From: Herbaspirillum rubrisubalbicans | Lineage (GTDB): Bacteria; Pseudomonadota; Gammaproteobacteria; Burkholderiales; Burkholderiaceae_D | Assembly (NCBI RefSeq): GCF_003719195.1 | Contig: NZ_CP024996.1 | Location: 496,001 to 560,000, forward strand | DNA length: 64,000 nt | Direction: 5' to 3' | In this document: positions 1 to 8,416 of the stretch, piece by piece | Layout of the letters: every line of letters starts with the position of its first letter | Numbering within the stretch: the first letter of the stretch is position 1 | Program-made: the position numbers and the translations under genes | The notes under the pieces: model-generated | Database searches by the model: none | Told to the model about the DNA's origin: nothing | What the model saw: only the letters and a program-made list of their open reading frames with translations

Positions 1-1190
1 CCTCGGTGGTGCTGCAAAAGATCGAGCGCAACGGCGTGCTCATCGACAGTGAACGCCTGGGCCAGCAATCGCACGACCTGGGCAAACGAATGCTGGAGAT
101 CGAACAGCAAGCCTATGACCTGGCCGGCCAGCCCTTCAACCTGAATTCGCCCAAGCAGTTGGGTGAGATATTGTTTGGCAAACTGGAGCTGCCGGTGGTC
201 AAGAAGACCGCCTCGGGCGCGCCGTCTACCGATGAAGAAGTGCTGCAGAAACTGGCCGAGGATTACCCGCTGCCCAAGGTGCTGCTGGACTATCGCGGCC
301 TGTCCAAGCTCAAGTCCACCTATACCGACAAGCTGCCCAAGATGATCAACCCGGCCACCGGCCGCGTGCATACCAACTATGCACAGGCGGTGGCGGTCAC
401 CGGCCGGCTGGCTTCCAATGATCCCAACCTGCAGAACATCCCCATTCGCACCGCCGAGGGTCGTCGCATCCGCGAAGCCTTCGTCGCACCCGAAGGCAGC
501 GTGATCGTCTCGGCCGACTATTCGCAGATCGAATTGCGCATCATGGCGCACATCTCGGAAGACGAAAACATGTTGAAGGCCTTCGCCAACAACGAAGACA
601 TCCACAAGGCCACCGCTGCCGAGATCTTCGGCATCGCGCCCGAGCAGGTCGAGTCCGAGCAGCGTCGCTATGCCAAGGTCATCAACTTCGGCCTGATCTA
701 TGGCATGAGCGCCTTTGGCCTGGCCGGCAACCTGGGCATCGAACGCGCGGCCGCGCAGATGTATATCGACAAGTACTTCATGCGCTTCTCGGGCGTGAAG
801 CGCTACATGGATGAAACCCGGATGCAGGCCAAGGCGCGCGGCTACGTGGAAACCGTGTTCGGCCGTCGCCTGTGGCTGCCCGAGATCAATTCACCCAATG
901 GCCCACGTCGCCAGGGCGCCGAACGGGCCGCGATCAATGCACCGATGCAGGGCACCGCCGCCGATCTGATCAAGCTGGCCATGATCGCCGTGCAGGGCTG
1001 GCTGGAACAGGCCGGTCTGCAGACGCGCATGATCATGCAGGTGCACGATGAACTGGTGTTGGAAGTTCCACAACAGGAGCTGGACCTGGTGCGTGAAAAG
1101 CTGCCTGAATTGATGAAAAATGTTGCGGAACTGAAAGTTCCCTTGCTTGCCGAGGTCGGAATCGGTAAGAATTGGGACCAAGCGCATTAA
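1..1190 (+). CDS. polA: DNA polymerase I, C-terminal part (5' end outside window)
   Basis: About 395 residues of the polymerase domain of DNA polymerase I, which fills gaps in repair and replaces Okazaki primers. The reading frame is open at base 1, so the 5'-3' exonuclease and most of the 3'-5' exonuclease region lie outside the window; the GTG at base 6 is an internal valine. All three family A motifs are visible: motif A (DYSQIELR), the motif B helix ending in [12 protein letters not shown], and motif C (VHDELVLEV). The stop is TAA and no frame damage is seen. Identification rests on these motifs and is near certain. Confidence 0.97.
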   Translation, partial: SVVLQKIERNGVLIDSERLGQQSHDLGKRMLEIEQQAYDLAGQPFNLNSPKQLGEILFGKLELPVVKKTASGAPSTDEEVLQKLAEDYPLPKVLLDYRGLSKLKSTYTDKLPKMINPATGRVHTNYAQAVAVTGRLASNDPNLQNIPIRTAEGRRIREAFVAPEGSVIVSADYSQIELRIMAHISEDENMLKAFANNEDIHKATAAEIFGIAPEQVESEQRRYAKVINFGLIYGMSAFGLAGNLGIERAAAQMYIDKYFMRFSGVKRYMDETRMQAKARGYVETVFGRRLWLPEINSPNGPRRQGAERAAINAPMQGTAADLIKLAMIAVQGWLEQAGLQTRMIMQVHDELVLEVPQQELDLVREKLPELMKNVAELKVPLLAEVGIGKNWDQAH

Positions 1191-1491
1191 TCTTCACCAC
1201 CCTGCCATGGGACGCGGCATTGCGCCGTGCTCCTTGCAGGGAGCTGAACAATAATGCAAGCTACAACGTACTTACAGAACGATAAAAAGCATACCGGCGT
1301 CGCAACCGCAGACAGACCAAGACGGGATGACGCCACAACAGGGACAAGACCTGGTTCGGGTAACCGAGGCCGGGGCAAGCCGTAGGGGACACGCATTATC
1401 CGCACTATGTCATGGCACACCGATGTGCGCCGTGGCGCCGCTCATGTCCCTGCTTGCCCCCGCCTCCGATGACTACTTGGGAGGAGACGCG
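1191..1491. other. intergenic region between polA and the chemoreceptor gene
   Basis: About 300 bases with no convincing gene. The chemoreceptor frame stays open upstream to 1327, but that extension lacks a ribosome site and family similarity. A strong Shine-Dalgarno (GGGAGGAG) lies at the end of the region, just before the ATG at 1492. I see no clear promoter or terminator. Confidence 0.4.
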
Positions 1492-3189
1492 ATGAAGTCA
1501 GCAATGAAAGTGGGCACCCGCCTGGGGCTCGGGTTTGCGTGGGTGGTCTTGCTGCTGGTGCTGGTGACCGGCTTCGGTATCTTCAACATGCACCAGGTAC
1601 AGGGGCGCTTCAAGCACGTGGTCGAGGTCAAGAATCCCGAGAGCGCCCTGGTCAAGGACATGCTGGAGACGGTCGGCGAGCGCTCCATCTCGCTGCGTAA
1701 CCTGATGCTGCCGGCCGCGCCCGAAGACGTCGATATCGAGGCGCAATACATCGAAGCCCAGACCCTCAAATACCGGATGTCGGCGCAAAAGCTGCAGCAG
1801 CTCTTCAGTGAGTCGGCTGACACCAGTGAAGAAGAAAAGGCGGCCTTGCCCAAGATCCAGGACCGGGCCGCCACGGCGGAAAAGCTCATCAGCGAAGCGG
1901 TGGAATTCGGCAAGCGTCGCGAGGCCTATGAACTGGCGCAATTCCTGAAGGAGCAATACCTGCCGGTGCAGAAGGCCTGGCAGGTGGAGTTGAAAGCCCT
2001 GGCCGCGCTGGAAGACAAGCTCAACCTGGAAGCCGCCGAAAGCAGCGCCGCCGCCTATGGCCGGGCGCGCCTGCTGATGCTGCTCATCAGCGCCATCGGG
2101 GTGGTTACGGCGGTCCTGGCGGCGATTCTGATTACGCGCCAGATCTTGCGCAAGTTGGGTGGCGAACCCGATTACGCGGTGCAGATCGCCGGCCAGATTG
2201 CCGAGGGCGACCTGGCCGTGGTGATCGATACCCGGGCCGGCGACAACGATAGCCTGATGGCCGCCATGCGCGTCATGCGCGACAAGCTGGCCGCCATCGT
2301 CTCTGAAGTGCGGCGTGGTTCGGACACCATCACTACCGCCTCCAGCGAAATCGCGCGCGGTAACCTCGATCTGTCGGCCCGCACCGAGCAGCAGGCCGGC
2401 GCGCTGGAAGAAACCGCCTCCTCGATGGAGCAATTGAATTCCACCGTCAAGCAGAATGCCGAAAACGCCCACCAGGCCAACGACCTGGCGCTGGCGGCGT
2501 CGGACGTGGCGGTGCAGGGCGGCAGCATCGTCTCGCAGGTGGTGGCGACCATGGAGTCCATCAATGCCTCCTCGCAGAAGGTGGCCGATATCGTCAGCGT
2601 GATCGATGGCATCGCCTTCCAGACCAATATCCTCGCGCTCAATGCGGCGGTGGAAGCGGCGCGTGCCGGCGAGCAGGGACGCGGCTTTGCGGTGGTGGCG
2701 TCCGAAGTGCGTTCGCTGGCGCAGCGCTCGGCCTCGGCCGCCAAGGAAATCAAGGTGCTCATCGGCGACTCGGTAGGCAAGGTCGAAAACGGCAGCAAGC
2801 TGGTCGAGCAAGCCGGCAGCACCATGACCGAGATCGTCACCAGCATCCGCCGCGTCACCGACGTGATGACCGAGATCACCCACGCCAACCGCGAGCAGAG
2901 CAGCGGCATCGAACAGGTCAACGAGGCCATCATCCAGATCGACGACATGACCCAGCAGAACGCCGCCCTGGTCGAACAGGCAGCGGCCGCGGCCCGCCAG
3001 CTGCAGGAGCAGGCGGCCGGATTGCAGCAACTGGTGAGCGTGTTCCGCATCGATGCGGCACAGGCGCGCGTGACTTCGTCCACTTCTGCATCTTATGCAC
3101 AACCGGCTTCGGCTGAGCGCGTCGTCGACGTCACGCCCGGTGCGCCGGAGCTGCCGGGCGCCAATGCGGCACTGGCGGTGCAGGGATGA
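1492..3189 (+). CDS. methyl-accepting chemotaxis protein
   Basis: A 565-residue transmembrane chemoreceptor that would signal ligand binding to CheA/CheW. The ATG at 1492 follows GGGAGGAGACGCG, so I prefer it to the longer open frame from 1327. In order: first membrane helix at about residues 11-31, a periplasmic four-helix-bundle-like sensor of about 160 residues, second helix at about 193-213, HAMP, then the signalling domain with the conserved hairpin tip ([20 protein letters not shown]). The C terminus is alanine/proline-rich and lacks an NWETF-type CheR/CheB tether. The ligand cannot be told from sequence. It stands alone, with no other chemotaxis genes nearby. Confidence 0.93.
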   Translation: MKSAMKVGTRLGLGFAWVVLLLVLVTGFGIFNMHQVQGRFKHVVEVKNPESALVKDMLETVGERSISLRNLMLPAAPEDVDIEAQYIEAQTLKYRMSAQKLQQLFSESADTSEEEKAALPKIQDRAATAEKLISEAVEFGKRREAYELAQFLKEQYLPVQKAWQVELKALAALEDKLNLEAAESSAAAYGRARLLMLLISAIGVVTAVLAAILITRQILRKLGGEPDYAVQIAGQIAEGDLAVVIDTRAGDNDSLMAAMRVMRDKLAAIVSEVRRGSDTITTASSEIARGNLDLSARTEQQAGALEETASSMEQLNSTVKQNAENAHQANDLALAASDVAVQGGSIVSQVVATMESINASSQKVADIVSVIDGIAFQTNILALNAAVEAARAGEQGRGFAVVASEVRSLAQRSASAAKEIKVLIGDSVGKVENGSKLVEQAGSTMTEIVTSIRRVTDVMTEITHANREQSSGIEQVNEAIIQIDDMTQQNAALVEQAAAAARQLQEQAAGLQQLVSVFRIDAAQARVTSSTSASYAQPASAERVVDVTPGAPELPGANAALAVQG

Positions 3190-3301
3190 AGCAGGGTCAA
3201 AACCTGGTCAAGCCGCGCTCAACACGTTCTGCCGATTGTGGTTAGACTCCGGCAGGGGATGAAGCCGGAGTGCGAAAAATGCCAGCTTGTCCGGTGCCAT
3301 G

Positions 3302-3328
3302 AAAGCGGTCTGCAAGGACCGCTTTTTC
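3302..3328 (+). terminator. hairpin terminator after the chemoreceptor gene
   Basis: AAGCGGTC (3303-3310) pairs with GACCGCTT (3317-3324) across a 6-nt loop and is followed by T residues. It lies 113 bases past the chemoreceptor stop and before the hydrolase start, so it probably separates the two transcripts. Confidence 0.6.
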
Positions 3329-3400
3329 ATGTTGGCGCTCCCCCGCATCACCATCACTTCCACCACAACGAGGCCAAGTGCCACCAAGATGGAGAACCCG

Positions 3401-4285
3401 ATGAACGACCTTCGCAATGATTTCAACAGCCTGCTGGGCCAGAGCAACCTGTCCGGCAACGCTGATCGCCGCACCTTCCTCAAGACCGCCCTGGGTACCG
3501 GCTTTGCCGCCGCCGTGCTGCCGGTGTGCGCGCAGACCATGATCAAGACCGATACCCAGGGCCTGACCGCAGGCGAGGTATCCATCGAGGTCAACGGCCA
3601 GCGCGTGCCGGCCTATCGCGCCCAGCCCGAGGGCAAGACCGGCCTGCCGGTCATCATCGTGGTCTCCGAGATCTTCGGCGTGCATGAGCACATCGCCGAT
3701 ATCGCGCGCCGCTTTGCCAAGCTCGGCTACCTGGCCATCGCGCCGGACTTCTTCGTGCGCCAGGGCAATCCCATGGCCTACACCTCCATTGCCGAGCTGC
3801 AGAAGGAAATCATTTCCAAGGTGCCCGATGCGCAGGTCATGGGCGACATCGATGCCTACGTAAAATGGGCCGGCGAGAACGGCGGCGACATCAAGCGCCT
3901 GGGTATCAATGGTTTCTGCTGGGGTGGCCGCATCGTGTGGCTCTACAGCGCCCACAACCCGCAGGTCAAGGCCGGAGCCGCCTGGTATGGCCGCCTGGTG
4001 GGCGACAAGACCGCGCTGTTCCCGCAACAGCCCATCGATATCGCGCCGACACTGAAGACGCCGGTCATCGGCCTCTACGGCGGCAAGGACCAGGGCATCC
4101 CGGTTTCCACCGTGGAGCAGATGAAGGAAGCCCTGCAGAAGGCGGGCAACAAATCCGAATTCCACGTGTACGCCAATTCGGGTCACGCCTTCAACGCCGA
4201 CTACCGTCCCAGCTATGTGGAGGCGGACGCCAAGGATGCATGGAGCAAGGTCGTGGCCTTCTTCAAGCAGCATGGCGTGGCCTGA
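3401..4285 (+). CDS. dienelactone hydrolase family protein with Tat-like signal
   Basis: A 294-residue alpha/beta hydrolase of the dienelactone hydrolase (carboxymethylenebutenolidase) family. The catalytic triad is visible as Cys173 (in GFCWGG), Asp230 (GGKDQG) and His262 (NSGHAF), with Glu90 in SEIFG. Residues 22-45 carry a twin-arginine-like segment (ADRRTFLKTA) followed by a hydrophobic stretch ending near VCAQ, so a Tat-exported form is likely. I chose the ATG at 3401 because GGAG lies about 6 bases upstream; an in-frame ATG at 3389 lacks a ribosome site. The true substrate is unknown: many family members are general esterases or act outside aromatic degradation. The gene stands alone, and its terminator now carries an insertion sequence. 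Confidence 0.85.
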   Translation: MNDLRNDFNSLLGQSNLSGNADRRTFLKTALGTGFAAAVLPVCAQTMIKTDTQGLTAGEVSIEVNGQRVPAYRAQPEGKTGLPVIIVVSEIFGVHEHIADIARRFAKLGYLAIAPDFFVRQGNPMAYTSIAELQKEIISKVPDAQVMGDIDAYVKWAGENGGDIKRLGINGFCWGGRIVWLYSAHNPQVKAGAAWYGRLVGDKTALFPQQPIDIAPTLKTPVIGLYGGKDQGIPVSTVEQMKEALQKAGNKSEFHVYANSGHAFNADYRPSYVEADAKDAWSKVVAFFKQHGVA

Positions 4286-4373
4286 TGCTGATGCAATAAA
4301 TCGGCGAGCTTCTTGTTGGTGCGCTTCTGATACAGATCAAGGCAGGGCGCACCAAGATGTGCAGCGCGCAGGC

Positions 4374-4399
4374 AAAGGGACGGAATTCTCCGTCCCTTT
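4374..4399 (+). terminator. left copy of the hydrolase terminator, interrupted by the IS
   Basis: AAAGGGACGGA (4374-4384) pairs with TCCGTCCCTTT (4389-4399) around ATTC. The hairpin is perfect, but the T-run is missing because the insertion element starts here. The second copy at 5967 keeps the T-run, which shows what the uninterrupted terminator looked like. Confidence 0.75.
4377..4398. repeat. target-site duplication, left copy (22 bp)
   Basis: Identical to 5967-5988. The repeat starts GGGACGG and ends GTCCCTT, and is nearly the whole hairpin of the upstream gene's terminator. The boundary is uncertain by one T. Confidence 0.85.
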
Positions 4400-4410
4400 C
4401 AGATTGATGA

Positions 4411-4438
4411 CAAAGCCTTGGCGAAAGCCAAGGCTTTG
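4411..4438 (+). terminator. subterminal hairpin at the left end of the IS
   Basis: CAAAGCCTTGGC (4411-4422) pairs perfectly with GCCAAGGCTTTG (4427-4438) across a GAAA tetraloop, followed by TTGTTT. It lies inside the element, 15 bases before the transposase ATG. It probably limits transcription entering the transposase gene from outside, or masks its ribosome site in read-through RNA. That role is inference. Confidence 0.65.
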
Positions 4439-4452
4439 TTGTTTAATCGGTC

Positions 4453-5919
4453 ATGCTCAAAAAACCGACAGCCGCCCAGCACGAGTTAGAGATGGTGACC
4501 ATCGAGATGCTCGTGCCCAAGGACCACCTGCTGCGCAAGATCGACGCGGCGGTGGATTTCGAGTTCATCCGAGAGAAGGTGGCGCATCTGTATTGCGCCG
4601 ACAATGGCCGCCCGGCACTGGACCCGGTGGTACTCTTCAAGCTCTTGTTCATCGGTTACCTCTTCGGTATCCGCAGCGAGCGCCAGCTCATCCGCGAGGT
4701 CCAGGTCAATGTGGCCTATCGCTGGTTTGCCGGATTCCGTCTGACCGACAAGGTACCGGACTCATCCACCTTCTCCCAGAACCGGCGCCGCCGCTTCATT
4801 GATACCACCGTCTATCAAGAGATCTTCGACGAGATCGTGCGCCAGGCCATTGGACGCGGCATGGTCGATGGCCGTGTGCTCTACAGCGACAGCACCCACC
4901 TCAAGGCCAACGCCAACAAGAACAAGTTCGACTACGTTCAAGTTACCCAGACCCCCTCGGCCTATCTGGCCGAACTGGATGCCGCTGTGGATATCGACCG
5001 TGCCGAGCATGGCAAGAAACCGCTCAAGCGTGACGACGATGATGAGCCGCCCACCAAAGAGATCAAGGTCAGTCGCACCGATCCCGAGAGCGGCTACATG
5101 GTGCGCGACGACAAGCCCAAGGGCTTCTTCTACCTGGATCACCGCACCGTCGATGCCAAGCATTCCATCATTACCGATACCCATGTCACGCCCGCCTCAG
5201 TCCATGACAGTCAGCCTTATCTGGCACGCCTGGATCGTCAGCGCCAGACGTTCGGATTTGATGTACAGGCCGTTGGCCTGGATGCGGGCTACTTCACACC
5301 GGCCGTCTGCCAGGGACTGGAGAATCGCGAGATCAGCGGCGTGATGGGCTACCGCACACCCAACCACAAGCCGGGGACATTCTTTAAACGGGCGTATGAG
5401 TACGATGCCTACCGTGACGAATACATCTGCCCGCAGGGTCAACCCTTGCGCTACAGCACGACCAATCGACTCGGGTATCGGGAATACAAATCCAACCCTG
5501 AGCAATGCCGAGGCTGCAAGGTACGCGAGCAATGCACCAATAGCGCCAATGCGGTCAAGGTGGTGACGCGCCATGTGTGGGAGCGTTCCAAGGAGAAGGT
5601 GGATGATCGGCGTCGTACCGAATGGGGCAAGCGCATCTATGCCCGACGCAAGGAAACGGTAGAACGCAGCTTCGCCGACGCCAAGCAATTGCACGGACAT
5701 CGTTATGCCCGTATGCGGGGATTGCGCAAGGTCGCCGAGCAGTGCTTGTTGGCGGCGGCGGCCCAGAACATGAAGAAGATTGCCCTGTTGGTGGCGCGCT
5801 TGCGCGCGCTTTTACACGGTTTGAGCGCCTCTGCCAGCGTACAAAAGTGGCTACAGCGAAAAATGCGCGCCTTGCTTGGCTTCTGCGCCATCGACCATCT
5901 GCAAATTACCTGCGCCTGA
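4453..5919 (+). CDS. IS1182 family transposase
   Basis: A 488-residue transposase with an N-terminal DUF772-like region (DPVVLFKLLFIGYLFGIRSERQ at about residues 56-77) and a C-terminal DDE domain. Likely catalytic residues are the Asp in LYSDSTHLKANANK, the Asp in VGLDAGYF, and the Glu in KETVERSFADAK. A cysteine cluster (CPQG, then CRGCKVREQC) sits in the insertion before the last acid, as is usual for this family. The ATG at 4453 has no obvious ribosome site and is preceded by a stable hairpin, fitting low expression. The frame is intact, so the element may be active. Confidence 0.9.
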   Translation: MLKKPTAAQHELEMVTIEMLVPKDHLLRKIDAAVDFEFIREKVAHLYCADNGRPALDPVVLFKLLFIGYLFGIRSERQLIREVQVNVAYRWFAGFRLTDKVPDSSTFSQNRRRRFIDTTVYQEIFDEIVRQAIGRGMVDGRVLYSDSTHLKANANKNKFDYVQVTQTPSAYLAELDAAVDIDRAEHGKKPLKRDDDDEPPTKEIKVSRTDPESGYMVRDDKPKGFFYLDHRTVDAKHSIITDTHVTPASVHDSQPYLARLDRQRQTFGFDVQAVGLDAGYFTPAVCQGLENREISGVMGYRTPNHKPGTFFKRAYEYDAYRDEYICPQGQPLRYSTTNRLGYREYKSNPEQCRGCKVREQCTNSANAVKVVTRHVWERSKEKVDDRRRTEWGKRIYARRKETVERSFADAKQLHGHRYARMRGLRKVAEQCLLAAAAQNMKKIALLVARLRALLHGLSASASVQKWLQRKMRALLGFCAIDHLQITCA

Positions 5920-5926
5920 AAAACAA

Positions 5927-5952
5927 AACCCCGTGTTCGAAAACACGGGGTT
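5927..5952 (+). terminator. hairpin at the right end of the IS
   Basis: AACCCCGTGTT (5927-5937) pairs with AACACGGGGTT (5942-5952) around CGAA, 7 bases past the transposase stop and just inside the right inverted repeat. There is no T-run, so termination at this hairpin alone is uncertain. The restored terminator at 5967 follows immediately. Confidence 0.55.
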
Positions 5953-5966
5953 CGTCATCAACCTGA

Positions 5967-5991
5967 GGGACGGAATTCTCCGTCCCTTTTT
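5967..5991 (+). terminator. right copy of the target hairpin with T-run (also target-site duplication)
   Basis: GGGACGGA (5967-5974) pairs with TCCGTCCC (5979-5986) around ATTC and is followed by five T residues. Bases 5967-5988 repeat 4377-4398 exactly. This copy should work as the terminator for transcripts leaving the IS. Confidence 0.75.
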
Positions 5992-6276
5992 CATTGAATC
6001 TCGGAAAGAACACATGGGTTTACGGCGCTTCCGGCCTTGGCACGCCGTTTGCTAAAGAAGCGATTGAGTAGAAGCGGCTAGCAGTCGGTAACCAAGACAC
6101 TTACCTTCTCGCGGGGCATTGCTCGTGACGCCATCGGAGCCTTCCGATGGCCCCTCTCTTTTGACAGGACACGAGACCATGCACATTGCCCGAGCGCCCT
6201 CTCATTCTGTGTTGCCGTTTTTCGCAACACTCCCCTTGATCGATTCCCTTTCCGGCAATGCCATCCGAGGTGGGCG
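5992..6276. other. upstream control region of the oxidoreductase/transport cluster
   Basis: About 285 bases with no gene. It holds a canonical sigma-54 promoter at 6037-6053, which predicts a leader of roughly 210 nt. GCCATCGGA and TCCGATGGC (about 6131-6151) form a stem-loop in the leader, followed by CCCCTCTCTTTT; this could be a terminator-like or leader structure. Enhancer sites would be expected upstream of 6037, but that stretch is short (about 50 bases) before the IS boundary. The insertion may therefore have removed or displaced activator sites. Confidence 0.5.
6037..6053 (+). promoter_or_regulatory. sigma-54 (RpoN) -24/-12 promoter
   Basis: TTGGCACGCCGTTTGCT matches the sigma-54 consensus TGGCACG-N4-TTGCW exactly, with GG and GC at the right spacing. 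It points into the cluster starting at 6277. Sigma-54 dependence, commonly with NtrC, is typical of nitrogen-source scavenging genes. The activator here is unknown. Confidence 0.8.
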
Positions 6277-7296
6277 ATGAACGCCGTCACCGATCGCTTC
6301 AACGGCAATGCCGCTACCACACTGCGTTTGCGGGTGAGGGCGGTGCGCCACGCGGCCGAAGGGATTCGTCTCTTTGAACTGGTCGCGCAGGAGGATGCCG
6401 CGTTGCCGCCCTGGACGCCGGGCGCGCACCTGCGCCTGCATTTGCAAGACGGTCTGGTGCGTGCCTATTCCCTCTGCAATACGCCGCAACAGCGCGACTT
6501 CTATGTGATTGCCGTCAAGCGCGAGAGCGATTCGCGCGGTGGTTCCGCCTTCCTGCATGAACAGGTGCAGCAGGGCGATTCGATCAGCGCATCGCCTCCC
6601 GTCAATGCCTTTCCCCTCATCGCCGACCCGCGCGCGCCGCTGCTGTTGGCCGCTGGCATCGGCGTCACGCCGCTGCATGCGATGGCCGCCGAGATGGCCG
6701 CGCAGCGCAGGCGTCATCGCCTGCATTACTTCGCGCGCAGCCTGGCACACGCTGCATTTTTCCATGAACTGGCCGCCTGTTCGCAAGGCATGTCGCTGCA
6801 CCTGGGGCTGGACGGTAGTGAGACCGAGCGTGCCATCGCAGCGGCGCTCGCAGCCGTGCCGTCTTCGTCGCCGCTTTATGTGTGCGGTCCTGCACCTTTC
6901 ATCGAGGCCGCGCGCCGGCATGCGCAACTGGCAGGCTGGCATGAATCGGACATTCATTTCGAATGGTTCGCTGCGCCTGTGATGGCGAATGCCGAGCCGC
7001 AATCTGCTGCGCAGGCTCATGCCGAAGAACGCGTATTCGAACTGGTCCTGCAGCGTTCCGGCTTGCGCTGCGAGGTGCAGCCCGGCCAGAGCATCGTCGC
7101 TGCCGCCGCGCAACTGGGCGTGGTCATTGGTACCTCCTGCGGCGAAGGTTTCTGCGGCAGTTGCGAGAGCACCGTACTGGACGGCCAGCCCCTGCATCGC
7201 GACAGCGTGCTCTCTGACGCCGAACGCGCGAGTGGCCGCCGCATCCTGCCTTGCGTATCGCGCTGTGCCGGCACGCGATTGGTTCTGGATCTGTAA
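6277..7296 (+). CDS. PDR/VanB family ferredoxin reductase (FMN, NAD(P)H, 2Fe-2S)
   Basis: A 339-residue single-chain reductase that would pass electrons from NAD(P)H to the Rieske oxygenase encoded three genes downstream. An N-terminal FNR-like flavin domain includes RAYSLCN at about residues 66-72. The nucleotide-binding domain has LLLAAGIGVTPL at about 127-138. The C-terminal plant-type ferredoxin has ligands Cys288, Cys293, Cys296 and Cys326. This domain order is that of phthalate dioxygenase reductase and vanillate demethylase VanB; HpxE of purine-using Klebsiella has the same role, from memory. It is the first gene after the sigma-54 promoter. The start at 6277 has GAGGTGGG just upstream. 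Confidence 0.88.
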   Translation: MNAVTDRFNGNAATTLRLRVRAVRHAAEGIRLFELVAQEDAALPPWTPGAHLRLHLQDGLVRAYSLCNTPQQRDFYVIAVKRESDSRGGSAFLHEQVQQGDSISASPPVNAFPLIADPRAPLLLAAGIGVTPLHAMAAEMAAQRRRHRLHYFARSLAHAAFFHELAACSQGMSLHLGLDGSETERAIAAALAAVPSSSPLYVCGPAPFIEAARRHAQLAGWHESDIHFEWFAAPVMANAEPQSAAQAHAEERVFELVLQRSGLRCEVQPGQSIVAAAAQLGVVIGTSCGEGFCGSCESTVLDGQPLHRDSVLSDAERASGRRILPCVSRCAGTRLVLDL

Positions 7297-7342
7297 TTGG
7301 TTAGTGCGCAAAGCAAGTTCAACCCACCTGTAGAGGAAGGCT

Positions 7343-8347
7343 ATGAAGAAGCAATCGATGCAAAAGCGGACATTCCTGCGGCACCTGGCCGCGCTGTGGC
7401 TGGGCGCGGCTGCCCTGTCGGTGACGGGTCTGGCGCACGCCGAGGACAAGGTCACGCTGCTGTCGAACTGGTATGCGCAGGCCGAGCACGGCGGCTTCTA
7501 CCAGGCGGTGGCCAAGGGTATCTATAAAAAATATGGGATGGACGTGACCATCAAGATGGGTGGCCCGCAGGTCAACAACATGCAGATCCTGGTGGCGGGG
7601 CAGGCTGACTTCAGCATGGGCTATGACTTCACGGTGATGAAGGGCATCGAGCAGGGGTTGCCGCTGGTGACCGTCGGTACCTCTTTCCAGTCCGACCTGC
7701 AGGGCATGATGACGCATGACGATGTCAGCAGCCTGGGCGGCTTGAAGAGCAAGACCATCCTGGTCGCGGGCTCGGGCCAGTCGAGCTGGTGGCCGTGGCT
7801 CAAGTCCAAGTACGGCTACACCGATGCGCAGTCCAAGGCCTACACCTTCAACCTGCAGCCCTTCTTCGCCGATCCCAATATCGCGCAGCAGGCCTATCCC
7901 TCGTCCGAACTGTTCCAGGCCGACAAAGCCGGCGTGAAGAGCAAGTTCTTCCTCTTCGCCAGCGATGGCTATCCGCCCTATGGCACCACCATCGTTACGC
8001 TCCAGAAGACGGTCGCCACCAAGCCTGACCTGGTGCAGCGCTTCGTCAAGGCCACCGCCGAAGGCTGGAAGAGCTACCTGGAAGATCCGGCACCGGCCAA
8101 TGCCCTCATCAAGGCCGACAACAAGAACATGGGGGATGAGCAACTGGCCTATGCCCTGGGCAAGCTCAAGGAACTCAAGGTCGTCACTGGTGGTGATGCG
8201 GCCAAGCTGGGCATCGGCGTGATGACCGACGAGCGCTGGAAACAAACCTATGACGTCATGGTCGCCACTGGCCTGCTCAAGGCCGGCACCGATTATCACA
8301 AGGCTTACACCACCCAGTTCGTCAAGGACATGAAGGTCATGCCCTGA
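7343..8347 (+). CDS. ABC transporter substrate-binding protein, NMT1/THI5-like
   Basis: A 334-residue periplasmic binding protein. A basic N terminus and hydrophobic stretch ending LAHAED form a signal peptide with likely cleavage after AHA near residue 33. The mature protein belongs to the NMT1/SsuA-like group that binds pyrimidines, sulfonates, taurine or other small nitrogen or sulphur compounds. Conserved aromatic positions (NWYAQAEHGGFYQA) lie at the start of the mature protein, as in thiamine-pyrimidine binders. GAGGAAG precedes the ATG. It should deliver substrate to the ABC proteins encoded at 10567 and 11423. Given the deaminase at the end of the cluster, a purine or pyrimidine-like ligand is the best guess, not proven. 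Confidence 0.87.
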   Translation: MKKQSMQKRTFLRHLAALWLGAAALSVTGLAHAEDKVTLLSNWYAQAEHGGFYQAVAKGIYKKYGMDVTIKMGGPQVNNMQILVAGQADFSMGYDFTVMKGIEQGLPLVTVGTSFQSDLQGMMTHDDVSSLGGLKSKTILVAGSGQSSWWPWLKSKYGYTDAQSKAYTFNLQPFFADPNIAQQAYPSSELFQADKAGVKSKFFLFASDGYPPYGTTIVTLQKTVATKPDLVQRFVKATAEGWKSYLEDPAPANALIKADNKNMGDEQLAYALGKLKELKVVTGGDAAKLGIGVMTDERWKQTYDVMVATGLLKAGTDYHKAYTTQFVKDMKVMP

Positions 8348-8416
8348 TGTTGTGACCCGCCGGTCGCTGCTGCCTTGTGCTGTCCGCAGCAGCGATCCCC
8401 TTCGCGTGAGGACGCC

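Larger units (their letters stand above)
4399..5966 (+). mobile_element. complete IS1182-family insertion sequence, 1568 bp
   Basis: Terminal inverted repeats are visible: TCAGATTGATGACAAAGCC at 4399-4417, and TCAGGTTGATGACGAACCC read inward from 5966 (16 of 19 identical). Outside them lies a perfect 22-bp direct repeat, 4377-4398 and 5967-5988, which I read as the target-site duplication. The duplicated site is itself the stem-loop of a terminator. One intact transposase gene fills the element. Just inside the left end is a strong hairpin (4411-4438, GAAA loop) and just inside the right end another (5927-5952). The family assignment rests on the transposase. From memory, IS1182 elements have target duplications of very variable length, which fits. 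Confidence 0.88.

Noticed and set aside
1498..3102. 534-codon open frame opposite the chemoreceptor gene
   Set aside because: The translation is low-complexity (His, Gly, Leu) and has no known motif; the plus-strand gene has full family signatures and a ribosome site.
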